This document shows positions 42,154 through 52,721 of a DNA stretch of 64,000 nt, in pieces (position 1 is the stretch's first letter; each line of letters begins with the position of its first letter). A model generated the notes under the pieces. It ran no database searches. It was not told where the DNA came from and saw nothing but the letters and a program-made list of their open reading frames with translations. Source of the stretch: Nigrospora sphaerica (taxonomy: Eukaryota; Ascomycota; Sordariomycetes; Amphisphaeriales; Apiosporaceae); NCBI GenBank assembly GCA_018287875.1, contig JAGVVL010000002.1, positions 434,001-498,000 of the forward strand, read 5' to 3'. Position numbers and translations under genes: made by a program.

Positions 42154-44109
42154 ATGTTCAAGAAAAAGCCCGAGATCAAGAACCTGTCGCCGCTGCGGTC
42201 GTCGGACCGCCGCAAGCTCGCGGACCAGATCATCCGGGACTACCAGATCGCGGTGCCGGAGGCCCAGCCGGGCGACGAGGCGGGCGCGGCGACCCCACCG
42301 CCGGCGGCGGCCGCAGCAACTTTGTCGGCGCTGCGCAACTCGCTGCTGCCCGAGGCGACGTCGAGCGCGCGCTTCACGACGACGGCGGGGCCCAGCCTGG
42401 CGGTCGTGACGGGCACCCTCTATGTCGGGGCGCACGCGGGCCAGGAGGAGCGCATCCTGTGGTTCACGGCGGGCGGGCGCGACGGCCGGCTGCTGCCGAC
42501 CGTTTACACGCTGTGGCAGAACCCTGGACTCGTGCCGCTGCTGCACACGCCCGATTTTGTCGTCGAGGAGAAGCTCACCCACGGCTCCGACCTCATGGTC
42601 CCGGGCCTCGTCAAGCCGCCCGGCGCTCCCTGGGACCCCCGCGCCGTCCGCGGCGCCGTTGCTGCCGTCGCCGGCCTGCGCCGCGACACCGTCCCCATGT
42701 GGCTCGGTACCTGCGATATCGACGTTGCGCGCCTCGGCGACGACCTGCGCGGCCAGCGCGGCGTCGCCCTCAAGGGCCTGCACTGGGTCGGTGACGAGGC
42801 CTGGAGCTGGCGACCCTTGGGCGTCGGCGGCCGCGACCCCCCCGATGCCGTCGAGGGCTGGGCCGGCCTGGCGGAGGGCGCGGCCGATGCCGTCGGTGGC
42901 CTCACCCTGGGGGACGCCGATGAAAACGCCGAAGAAGCGGCAGCAGCAGTAGCAGAAGAAGAAGGAGAAGAAGACGGCGGTGCGGCGGTCGGAAAAGCGC
43001 CGTCGGCCGAGAAGGAACCGCTGTACGAAGTCGTCGACGTTGAGGACCGGGAACCGACCACCAAGGAGGTCGACGAGGCCTTCCACCAGGCCTTCCTCTA
43101 CGCCCTCCACAAGGCCAAAACCAGCCAGCCCGGCCCGCACCACGGCTTCGAGTTCCCGCTCCAGGCCTCGTTCCTCATCTCCAACATGATCCAGCCCCAC
43201 CTCCGCGTGCAGAGCCCGCACTACCAAATCAAGAAGACGTCGTGGAAGAACGCCAAGAAGTTCATCAAGCATCTGGACAAGGCGCGTCTGCTCAAGTCCA
43301 AGGACCGGAGCGGCGGCGAGACCGTCATCCTCGACTTCGACTTCGACGATGCCCAGGTCGCCAACTTCCGGCCTTACGAGCTACCCAAGTCCAAGGCGGC
43401 CGGCGACGCGGGTGGTAGCAAACCGGGGGCGGCAGCCGAGGGTGGCGCCGACCCGTCGGTGGGCCAGAAGATCAGCGTCCAGCTACTGTACCGGGCGTCG
43501 CCCAAGCTGGTGCCGACGCTCCTGCCGTCCAAGACGGACTTCTACACGGGCGCGCAGATCGGCGCTGCCGTCAAGACCTACATCGAGCAGCACCCGGAGC
43601 TGGGTGGCCAGGGCGCGGCGAGCGTCAAGCTCGACCCCTTCCTCGCCAACACGGTGCTCGGCTCGCACCCGACGCCCGCTGACAACCAGGCCCTGGCGGC
43701 CGGCCGCATCAGCCGCGGCACCCTGCAGCGCCGCATCGTCGACGACGTCCACCTGTGCGCGCCCTACCACCAGATCGTGCGCGGCGACGAGCCCCAGGGC
43801 AAGCCCAAGGCCGGGCCCCCGCCGGCCGTCAGCGTCGTCGTCGAGCGCCGCGGCGGCAACAAGGTGGTGACGCGCATCTCCAACCTCGAGCCCTTCTTCA
43901 TCGCGCCGCAGCTCCTCGCACCCGAGCTGCAGAAGAAGTGCGCCGGCTCGGCGAGCGCGGGCCAGCTGACGGGCGGCCGCCCCGGCCTCCTCGAGGTGGT
44001 GGTCCAGGGCGACCAGCGCAAGATCGTCGTAGACGACGTCCTCGCCCGCCGCGGCATCGACAGCCGCTGGGTCGACATGGTTGACAAAACCAAGGCCAAG
44101 AAGAAGTAG
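42154..44109 (+). CDS. TMA64: Translation factor eIF2D / Tma64
   Basis: A single exon encodes 651 aa from MFKKKPEIKNLSPLRSSDRR (context ACCATG). The N-terminal DUF1947-like region leads into a PUA domain (about residues 80-165, including LAVVTGTLYVGAHAG and TVYTLWQNPGLVPLLHTP). An acidic low-complexity linker of Ala/Glu runs near residues 255-280. Next come a winged-helix/SWIB-like region (about 450-515) and a C-terminal SUI1 domain (about 555-645, ERRGGNKVVTRISNLEPF; GRPGLLEVVVQGDQRKIV). It ends in KTKAKKK. The family delivers initiator tRNA without GTP and recycles 40S subunits after termination. The domain order and length are those of a complete member. Confidence 0.94.
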   Translation: MFKKKPEIKNLSPLRSSDRRKLADQIIRDYQIAVPEAQPGDEAGAATPPPAAAAATLSALRNSLLPEATSSARFTTTAGPSLAVVTGTLYVGAHAGQEERILWFTAGGRDGRLLPTVYTLWQNPGLVPLLHTPDFVVEEKLTHGSDLMVPGLVKPPGAPWDPRAVRGAVAAVAGLRRDTVPMWLGTCDIDVARLGDDLRGQRGVALKGLHWVGDEAWSWRPLGVGGRDPPDAVEGWAGLAEGAADAVGGLTLGDADENAEEAAAAVAEEEGEEDGGAAVGKAPSAEKEPLYEVVDVEDREPTTKEVDEAFHQAFLYALHKAKTSQPGPHHGFEFPLQASFLISNMIQPHLRVQSPHYQIKKTSWKNAKKFIKHLDKARLLKSKDRSGGETVILDFDFDDAQVANFRPYELPKSKAAGDAGGSKPGAAAEGGADPSVGQKISVQLLYRASPKLVPTLLPSKTDFYTGAQIGAAVKTYIEQHPELGGQGAASVKLDPFLANTVLGSHPTPADNQALAAGRISRGTLQRRIVDDVHLCAPYHQIVRGDEPQGKPKAGPPPAVSVVVERRGGNKVVTRISNLEPFFIAPQLLAPELQKKCAGSASAGQLTGGRPGLLEVVVQGDQRKIVVDDVLARRGIDSRWVDMVDKTKAKKK

Positions 44110-44932
44110 TCAACCTGTTTCGTGGTAAAGAGAAGAAGGAAAATACCTAGGGCGTGGGCGGAAATAATAGGCGTAAAGGGATTCAACAAATCATTCTACC
44201 AGTTCAAGTCTCATCCAGCCCCTTGTCCTAACTGCCACACGCGCGCGCCCACGCGGCTAAGTCACACCCAACCATTGCGTATCGTTTGGGGCCTACAAAG
44301 GGCGTATCCCCCAGTGGCGGTCCGATGAAAACGGCAAACTGCTCCTATTTTCGGCCTTTCGCTTCTTCTCTAACCGTAAAAGAACCGAGTATGAGTGCCC
44401 GGGCTGAGCTGACCAGAGTGACTCTGACCCGTCAAGTCCTGCTATGGTGGGCCTAGCTAGGCCTCACAACGGGAACTGGTCTCGTATCCCTTTGGGCTTC
44501 ATTCCGTCGCTTTACTGTGGGCGTGACGGTCGGCTTCCGGTCACCAATCAATCGTATTCGAAATGCGTCGTCGCGATACCACGGCTGCCTCTTCTAGATC
44601 CACCTGCACGAGCTTCATTCCTACCTGGGTATCGACGTCGTCGCTCTCTACCTACAGCCACCACTACTATCTAACCCGTTGCATCCGGCCCCGGCGGATA
44701 CATGAACCCTCGCCCCTCGCCGCTCTCCGCGCGTCTTGACGTCTCCCAACCAGCTTCCTTGAACCCCACGCCTCCACTCCGCCACCACCACCACTATCAC
44801 CACAATTGCTAATCCACTCAATATCATTGCCACACACACACGCTTGACGCCCACGCCATTCATAATTACAATAAGCGCAACTTACCTTCAACCAACCAAC
44901 CACCGACCGATCGTTCAACGATCGGATCAAAT
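44110..44932. other. Intergenic before tRNA-Ile
   Basis: Nothing coding is seen. It contains CCA/CAC-rich sequence directly upstream of the tRNA. Confidence 0.5.
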
Positions 44933-45029
44933 GCTCGGTTAGCTCAGTTGGTTAGAGCGTCGTACTAATATTTCCCCCAGGAAATATCCTGTAATGCGAA
45001 GGCCATGAGTTCAAGCCTCATACTGAGCA
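44933..45029 (+). tRNA. tRNA-Ile (AAT anticodon) with a 23-nt intron
   Basis: The acceptor stem GCTCGGT pairs with ACTGAGC (one G-T), with discriminator A. The D-arm is GCTCAGTTGGTTAGAGC. The anticodon stem TCGTA/TGCGA encloses loop CTAATA, and the intron follows directly after position 37. The T-arm ATGAG-TTCAAGC-CTCAT is fully paired. The mature length is 74 nt. Box A (TAGCTCAGTTGG) and a box B-like GAGTTCAAGCC are present, and a T-run terminator follows. Confidence 0.93.
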
Positions 45030-45033
45030 TCTC

Positions 45034-45040
45034 TTTTTTT
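45034..45040 (+). terminator. RNA polymerase III terminator of tRNA-Ile
   Basis: A run of seven T residues starts five bases after the tRNA 3' end. Confidence 0.85.
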
Positions 45041-45714
45041 GTCCGGCCCACCATCTTGGAAGAGTAAGTAAACGGCCGTTCCGCGCCGTATTCTTTTTTG
45101 GCCCTTCCTGTTTCATGTCGCCGTCATGGCCCGAGGAATCGAAGACGGTCGCCGAAGGACGAGAACGACGCGGAGGCGCTGGGCGATAGCTAACCGGCGG
45201 CTTAGCGGTTTCCTCCTCGATGGATTCGTCGTTCAGAGCGCCGGCGTCTTCCTTCGCTGGACGTGGTCCCATCATTGCCCTGTCGTCGCACGCTCGACGG
45301 GCTGGTCTGCGAATCCTGCCGCGGAGGATTGCGGCGACCGGGAGGCCTGAGGGAGCTTGGCCGTAGGTACCAAGCAACGCCTTGGTGCGAACAGCATTTC
45401 CAAGGGCGTGAGCGTCCCTCTTCCGGGGCGACGCACACCGAAGCGCTATCAAGGAAATATGCCGTGGAACTGTTGGCTCTGGAGGTGGGTAGGCAATACG
45501 GTCCAATCCGGCCAAAGCCTCGCTGTAAGCCAACATCTATCCAGGTCCAACTAATGGGTGCTGCTTCACATTGGTGCTATATGCATCCTGTGTCTATCCG
45601 TGCAGCGGGAGCCCGAGGTCTATCCACACGTACACAAGAGTATACAAGACGCCATCAAACGGGCTGGTAGCAACCAGTCCGAGCCCGAACCCCGTCGGAG
45701 ACCGATCCCCTTCG
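45041..45714. other. Intergenic between tRNA-Ile and Cys-His protein
   Basis: This holds the 3' side of the reverse-strand gene. No gene is supported. Confidence 0.5.
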
Positions 45715-47699
45715 TCACCATCGCATATCCGACCAATCCAAGGCCTCCTTCCGATGTCTTCCCGCCTGGCGGGAGCGCCGACCGGAGCCATGTTTGCGGC
45801 GAGGCTTGGTGTTGAGGCTAAAGGGGCCGCCCCAGTCGGGGGTGGCGGTTTTGTTCCAGCCGTCGTCTTCGTCGCCGCCGTCGTCGGGGTCGGAGCTGCT
45901 GTCGGAGCTGCCGCTGCGGCTGCTGAGGCTGCTGCTGTCGCTACCGTCACTGGTATCGCCATGGTGGCGGTGGCGGCGGCGGCGGCGGCGACAGCGGCGG
46001 CGGACGCGGCGGCGGTGCTGGGCGCAGGCGCGGCGGTCGCCCGTGCCGCCGTGGGTGGCCTCGCGGTCGCAGCCGGGGTAGGCGCACGCGTGCGGCGGGC
46101 AGAAGCCGCCGGGGCCGGGGGCGCCGTCGAGGCAGCCTGCCTTGCGGCACTCGTGCGCGAGGCAGAAGGTGGCGTAGCCGAGGTAGACGCCGGCGTTTTG
46201 CGCGTTCGCGGGGGTGTCGCCGCCGCCGCCTGACGCCGTCGTCCCGCCGAACAGGCCACACCAGTCGGTCGTCTGCGTCTTGTCGCGCGTTCGGAGCCCC
46301 GTGCACTGCGTCTGGGCGCACTTGTGCAGCGGGCAGAAGCCGCACTGCAGCGTGCGCGGGAACATGCACTGCGTCTCGGCCTGGCACCCGTGGTCCGCGC
46401 AGTGTTTCTTGCCCTCCTCGCTGTCCTGGGTACAGCCCGGGAAGGCGCAGGGCCCGAAATAGTCTGGCGAGGGTCCGACGGGCGTTAGGGGGACGTCCCG
46501 GCTCAGGGCGGGAGGGCGGGCAAAGGGGGGAGGACGTACGGGTTTTACACTTGAACTGGATCACGCCCTGGTAGTTGTACCTGGCCCTGGTGCAGCCGTC
46601 GACGGAGCAAAGCTCGTGATCGACGCAGTAATCGCCACGGCTGGGCTCGCCCTCCTTGAGACAGCCACTCCTCCACTCCCTGCAGACGTGCGCCATGCAG
46701 CACTCGGACGTCAGGTACCGCCTGTTGAGGCATGGCAGCTCGTTCTTGCACTCGTGGTTCTTGCAGAGACTGCCCTGTGGGTGCTCGATCTTCTCAGAGC
46801 AGCCGGGCTCGGTGCACATGTGCTTGGTACAGGTCGTAGCCCCCGGCGCGCTCAGGTCGCGCGCGTCCCGGCAGAGCTGGTCGAAGGAGCAGCAGTGATT
46901 ATCGCACGTCTCGTAGTACGTGCCGCTGGACACGACCTTGACCGGCAGGGCGCACCCCGCGACTTTGCACGTCTTGTGCTGGTCGCAGTACTGGTGCTGC
47001 GTCGAACCGTTGCCGGGGTCCTTGCCGCTCACCTGGTTGGAGCAGAACGGCTGCCGGCAGGTGTGGTTCAAGCAACGCGAGGAAATCTTCTGGTTCGGAA
47101 TGTTGACCCGAATCTCGGAGCACCCTGCCTCCTCACATGTGTGGTTGCCGCAAAAGCCGTAGAGCACAGCCGAGCCCGGAACGACCCAACGTGGTTCCTT
47201 ACAGTCCGGAATCTTGCAGGCGTCTGCATTTTGTCCCGATTAGCGGTCCAAGGCCGCTGAATAGCCTACCAACAATCGGCGTTAGAAGGGATGCTTACGG
47301 TCTCTGTCGCACCACTTGAAGTCCTTGCTTTCGTTTCTGCGGCGCTCGTGACAGCCGGCTACTTCGCACTTGCGATCTATACAGATCGAGCTCGTCAGTG
47401 GCGCTGGTCTTGGGCTTGAGGGCAAATGCGGGGGTATACGCACGACGGGGACAAAGGGATTTTGCGCCTCGCTTCTTCGGGGTTCGACAGAGAATTCCAT
47501 TGTCATCTTTGAAGTCGCAAGCATGCGAAGAGCAGTGGATGGAAGGCTGCATGGAACTCGCCATGCCCTGCCCGGCACGGAGGACGTGCCGCTCCGAGGG
47601 CGCCCGGCAGCCCTTCTTGGCGCACGTCTGCGCCTCGGGTCCGAATCCTCCAAACCAGTCGAACCGAGGCTGTCGCCGCCGGCCGGACCACCCAAACAT
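45715..47699 (-). CDS. Multi-module Cys-His repeat protein of unknown function
   Basis: Four exons (47699-47444, 47376-47299, 47223-46540, 46463-45715) encode 588 aa. Splice sites were chosen because each junction restores a repeat: GTGCGT, GTAAGC and GTACGT donors with TATAG, GCAG and CCAG acceptors. The product is not recognised. It carries about 17 copies of a C-x2-3-H-x1-2-C-x3-5-C module (for example FCGNHTCEEAGC, TCTKHMCTEPGC, FCPPHACAYPGC), likely metal-binding or disulfide-rich. There is no signal peptide, and the start MFGWSGRRR is basic, so zinc binding in the cytosol or nucleus is more likely than secretion. An Arg/His run (RRRCRRRRRRHRHH), a Ser/Asp-rich stretch and a basic tail follow the modules. 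All three introns are phase 1 and cut a module histidine codon after its first base. Confidence 0.8.
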
Positions 47700-50600
47700 A
47701 GCGACGAAGTATGGTAGGCAGTGTCTCCGCGGAGTAAGTGGGTGGTCAAATGTGCCGGCGGAAAGGAGCCTGGCTGGTGGAAGCAAGAGGACCGTCGTAG
47801 GCTCGGCAGTGTCGGAAGCATATTGAAGCGTGGCTGGCGAGCCGTTCTACTACCCCGGGTGTGAGATAGCCCCCCGGATAGACATGGTAGCCCACGTCGA
47901 CATCATTGCACCGTGAGTGCCGTGTGAGTCAATGTCCTCTTCGCAAGCAGAAGATGAAATCGGCCGGGCATGGAGCAAAGCGATGGGGCATGGCCAAGCC
48001 CGGCAAAACCAGAGAGAAATCGGCCGATTAAACCTTCAAACTGCGACGGCTTGTCACCAAACCCCTCGGTGTCGGAATGTCAAACATCTGACGGGGTCTG
48101 CCCAATACAAGCGAGTGAGGCGTAGGCGCGCACTCGGGAAAGCGGAGTGATCCACTACTTTCATTGCCTGTTTGTCGGACATGCAACAGGAAGCAGACGA
48201 AACTTCTTCCTCCCGAGCCTCGTCTCCGGTGGGCAATCACCGGGGGATGGAATAAGCAAGGAGGGCCGAAGCGACGCCGTAACGACAGTCCTCCCTGTGA
48301 TACCCTCGCCACACCTGCCGGGTCAGGGAAGTGCGCTTGAGCCACACCTGTGTCTGTACCCTTGGGACGCCGCATCTTGCATTACGCCGTCCAACACGCC
48401 GCCGGTGCGCCCGGGGACAGTGTCCGGGTAGGAGGGGAGAGGCCATGTGGTGTTTGGTGAAGGTGGGCAGATGCCCGTGCTGTTGTTTGCTCGGGACAAT
48501 GCGGGTCCCTTCCCCCACGCACCGGGATGGCCCGCCGCTTCCGGCTTGCCCTCCACTGAGGCCTGCCTCTCATATCCGCATAGGCACATCCTATCAGCAA
48601 GATGGCACAAGAGAGCTGGGCCGGATCCCCAGTGGGAGAAGATTGTACCGCTGGCATTCGATGGGCGGTGCTTCCTGCATCGTCCGGGGTTGCTTTACGA
48701 AGGCCGATGGATGGATACAACGCCACGCCCATGGCAGCCGCACGACCGAGCAGGGGGAAAGGGGGAAACCTCTCGATCGTACGACATGACACGATCTGAC
48801 CGCCCAGCTAGCCAAACTGGAGATGGCGACCCCCCGCAGTCGGACTTTGACCGTGTCCAGGCCCCTCCCGGGCCAGAGGAAGGAAGCCGGGGAAAAGGAG
48901 GACGAGATGACATGCTTGCAGGCCCGACGTCACCGCGAGGCGGACTAGCGCCACCTTGCCGTCTGATGACGGGACGGCGGAGCGGCAGAGTTTCCCCAGA
49001 ACCCCATGGGATGTTTGCAAGCGCTCCCGCCGAACCCCACCTTCTCTTACGGACGGTGGATGGATGTTTGCGAGCCGATGGACGTGCAAAGGAGGGCACT
49101 TTCCATCGCCGTACCAATCCATCCCACTTGTGGTCCACCGGAAAGCTACCTCCATTCCCCACTTTCGTGCAACTACTGGCTATTGCCCAATTAGGCAAGT
49201 ATTTGATTGGGACAACGTCGAGGACGTTCGCTTGACGGTATTCCCGCGCTGCGCTGCAAGTATGCCAACCAAGATTGAAGTGAGCTGGGTTTCGCTACAT
49301 AGTGCCGTCGGATTCTTCTTCCTGGGGTGGCGCAGAGATCCAAAGCAATGTCGTCGTGGCTGGGTTCGTACCGTCTGAAAGCTACGACAGGGCAAGCGCT
49401 TCACGAATATTAACGCGAAGGCCGTACTTCCTAAACTAGGCATGTAACGAAGCTGCCTTATATGTATAACCCGAATTTGACGAGTTCACAATCACTTCCG
49501 CAGACATCATGCGCCGTATTAATACACAACCTGCGACGGACTGTTAACACAACCGCGAAATGATCTTGGCAGCCGACCTTTTTTTGTCGAGCGGGCCAAG
49601 CTGATCTGGCTGGCAGGGACCAGGAACTCCCTGAGATTAATTTCGGGGAAGCCAGCACTCTGGCGACCAAAAACGGGCCCTGTTGTCCTGAGAACCGAAC
49701 ACGTATTCATGGTGTATGGCTGCCTTCTTGCCTGGCTTCGTTCGGAGCTTTGGGGTGCTTCTTGGTTGGAGAGGAGTGGGTTTAACGTGTTAAGGATCTA
49801 CAACATGAATAGGATCAGGTTTCTTCGGACTCATCGCGCAGGGAGGTGGACGAGGAAGAAAAGATAGCCCACGCCAGAAGAGAAGAAATGGCAGGGCGAG
49901 CCACCCCGGAGATAGTGACAGGCAAGGCCACGTCGAAGATGAGGGAGAAAGGTCGAGCAGAAGCAAGGCAGGATGTTCGAGAACCACTTACTTCTCGCCT
50001 AATCGCCGACACTATGGCACACAAAACCCCATTGGAAGCAACGACAGCAGTATGGTGCCGCAGCGATGCTTCAAAGAAACTTGCACGGCTGGTTGGCTGG
50101 CTGGCTGGCTGGCTGGCAGCATCATCAATGAGTCGATCCACCAGAACCGAACCGGCCTACTCACACCACAGCGAAACACACGATAAATATCAGTCTGCCA
50201 TCAACTCGGCCGCCCCGTTCTACTCGCCACAAGTGACTGAATTCTTGGCGATGATCTGATGTAGTTTCAGGGCTGACCGATGGGCGGCGAACAGCTCAAG
50301 CGGTCCCAATCAGAAGATACAAATGCGACTCCCCGCTCCTCCGCCCGGCCTTCCCCGCCAATTCAAGCCAATCAAGCTCAATGACCTTGGCCGTCGTTTT
50401 CGATGAGCTCGTTTTGGAGCCAAGGCCTTCAGCTGGAAATAATAAGGGTTCCACTAGTCTCGGCAACGGTCCGCAGCATTGTGTCCATGGTTCGGCTGAT
50501 CCATGGTTGTCGTCGGTCGAGTGGGGCCGCTTGCATGCGGCTCAACGGTCAGAAACCAAGGTCGACTACAAGGGTGCAACGGCTTGAACCCTACATGTCT

Positions 50601-50945
50601 TCAATACAAAGCATCTGAAAGCCGTCGTGGTCTACCAATCGAGTTAGGTAGCGAATGAAACGGTGTTTCGACTGTGGCGATGCGGGTCTAACCGAGCCTC
50701 AGGAAAGCCTCGGCATCCAGAGTTCCATCACCAACCCGCACAACCACCGAACCAGCGGCGATTAGAATTTGGTTGTCATTTTAAACTTTCATTTGGGCAT
50801 GAAGCTGCTGTCGCGGCAGACCAGCTATGCAGGTATCAAGTCGTAGAGTATACACAGGGTGCCTCACCCTCGGCAATCTCAATCCGTCATCTCGCTCATG
50901 AAGGCACTCGCTTTTTACCGCGCCGTTCGTCCCTCTTCCGCACAC
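47700..50945. other. Long intergenic stretch, no gene seen
   Basis: About 3.2 kb. The largest open frame (48447-49235, +) has no motif, no codon bias and competing frames on the other strand. A short GGCT tetranucleotide run lies at 50095-50118. Confidence 0.5.
50095..50118. repeat. GGCT tetranucleotide microsatellite
   Basis: About six GGCT units in tandem in non-coding sequence upstream of the 3' end of the aldehyde dehydrogenase gene. Confidence 0.8.
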
Positions 50946-52721
50946 TTAGCCGAACAGGGGACCGGCAGTGCGGATGGCAACACTCTTGTTCTGGGTGTAG
51001 TTAGCCAATGCCGCCTCGCCCAGCTCGCGGCCGATGCCGCTCTCCTTGTAACCTGCAACACCCAAAGTTAGCATGTACCCACAACAAGGCGCTCGTGAAC
51101 AACTGGAGCATGTTCCGGGGCTTATGGGATAAAGACTTGCCGCCAAATGGAGTTTGAGCTACAGCGAGAGACGTTAGCGAGATTCAATAGATAATTTGGA
51201 TGCGGAAGGCGGTTGGGTTGGCGGAAAGGGCCCACTTACCATTGAGCATGTTGTACTGGTTGACCCAGACGGTACCAGCCTTCAGCGAGTTGGCGACGCG
51301 CAGGGCCGTGTTCAGGTTGGTGGTGTGGACGGCGGCGGCCAGGCCGTAGTTGGAGTTGTTGGCCTCCTTGATGATCTCCTCCTCGGTGGAGAACTTGGCA
51401 ATGGTGCAGACGGGGCCGAAGATCTCCTCCTTGACAATCTTCATGTCGGGCGTGACATTGCTGAAGATGGTGGGCTTGATGAAGTAGCCCTTGTCGCCGA
51501 GGCGCTCGCCACCGATCTCGACACGGGCGCCCTCCTTCTTGCCCTCGTCGATGTAGCCCATGATGCGGTCAAACTGCAGCTGGCTGACCTGGGGGCCCTG
51601 GAAGGTGTTCTGGTCGAAGGGGTCGCCGACAGCGTTGGCGGCGGCGCGCTTCTTGAAGGCCTCGAGGAACTTGTCGTAGATGCCCTCCTGGACGTAGATG
51701 CGCGAGCCGGCGCAGCACGTCTGGCCGTGGTTGAAGTAGATACCGAAGTTGGCCCACGAGATGGTCTGCTCAATATCGGCGTCGTTGAAGACAATGTTGG
51801 GGGACTTGCCACCCAGCTCCAGGGTGACCTTCTTCAGGTTGGAGGCGGCGGCGGCCTTCATGATCATGCGGCCGACGACGGTCGAACCAGTGAAGGCGAT
51901 CTTGTCGACGTCCATGTGGGCCGACAGGGCAGCGCCGGCAGTGCGGCCGAAACCAGAGATGATGTTCAGAACTCCCGGAGGGAAACCAGCCTCCTTGACA
52001 AAGTTGGCGAACACGAGGGCAGAGAGGGGGGTCTGCTCGGCCGTCTTCATAACGACTGTGTTGCCCGTGGCCAGCGCGGGGGCAATCTTCCACGACAGCA
52101 TGAGCAGGGGGAAGTTCCAGGGGATAATCTGGGCGCAGACGCCGATCTGAACACCAGTCAGTATATGGGTAGCGCAGGGCGCACGGGTCAACGTGACGTA
52201 CAGGCTCGGGTCGGGTGTAGGTGAAGGTGTCAGGGTTGACATCGATGGTCTTGCCCTCGATCTTGTCGGCCCAGCCGGCGTAGTAGCGGATGGTGTCGAT
52301 GGACATGGCCACGTCGCTACGGGCCATGGTAATGGCCTTGCCGTTGTCGAGGGACTCGACGGCGGCCAGGAGGTCCAAGTTCTTCTCAGCAATGTCGGCC
52401 AGCTTGTTCAGCAGGGCACCGCGGTCTTTCGGGGTGACTTTGCGCCACTCGCCCTCGAAGGCCTTGCGGGCGGCAGCGACGGCGATGTCGACATCTTTCT
52501 CGGTGGCCTCGGCGACGGAGCAGATGATCTCCTCGGTCGAGGGGTTGACGACCTCGAAGGTCTTCTTGTCGACACCCTCAACCCACTCGTTGTTGATGAA
52601 GCTGGAGAAAGAGTCTATTAGTCAGGCAGTCCTCGACCGAGGCATTCCGGGTGGCTTACAGGCCGGTAGGCTGCTGGTACTGCCCAGTGATGGGGGTCTT
52701 GAGCTCGGTGGTCAAAGCCAT
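50946..52721 (-). CDS. aldA: NAD(P)-dependent aldehyde dehydrogenase
   Basis: Five exons (52721-52660, 52601-52202, 52146-51240, 51158-51141, 51052-50946) encode 497 aa, the normal family length. The start [20 protein letters not shown] is followed by [20 protein letters not shown]. Key segments are the cofactor region [10 protein letters not shown] and [12 protein letters not shown], the general-base Glu in [14 protein letters not shown] (about residue 264), the catalytic Cys in [12 protein letters not shown] (about residue 298), and [14 protein letters not shown]. The C-terminus [20 protein letters not shown] is complete. It matches the cytosolic AldA-type enzyme that oxidises acetaldehyde in ethanol use. 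The fourth exon is only 18 nt, and the last intron starts with GC, not GT. The symbol is by family resemblance. Confidence 0.94.

Noticed and set aside
41995..43272. 425-codon reverse frame opposite eIF2D
   Set aside because: A shadow of the eIF2D coding region, with no motif of its own.
48447..49235. 262-codon open frame in the 47.7-50.9 kb gap
   Set aside because: No recognisable domain, competing frames on both strands and no splice or start context that favours it.
51196..52224. 342-codon open frame opposite the aldehyde dehydrogenase
   Set aside because: It is the antisense shadow of a GC-rich, strongly conserved coding exon; Val/Gly-rich with no domain.
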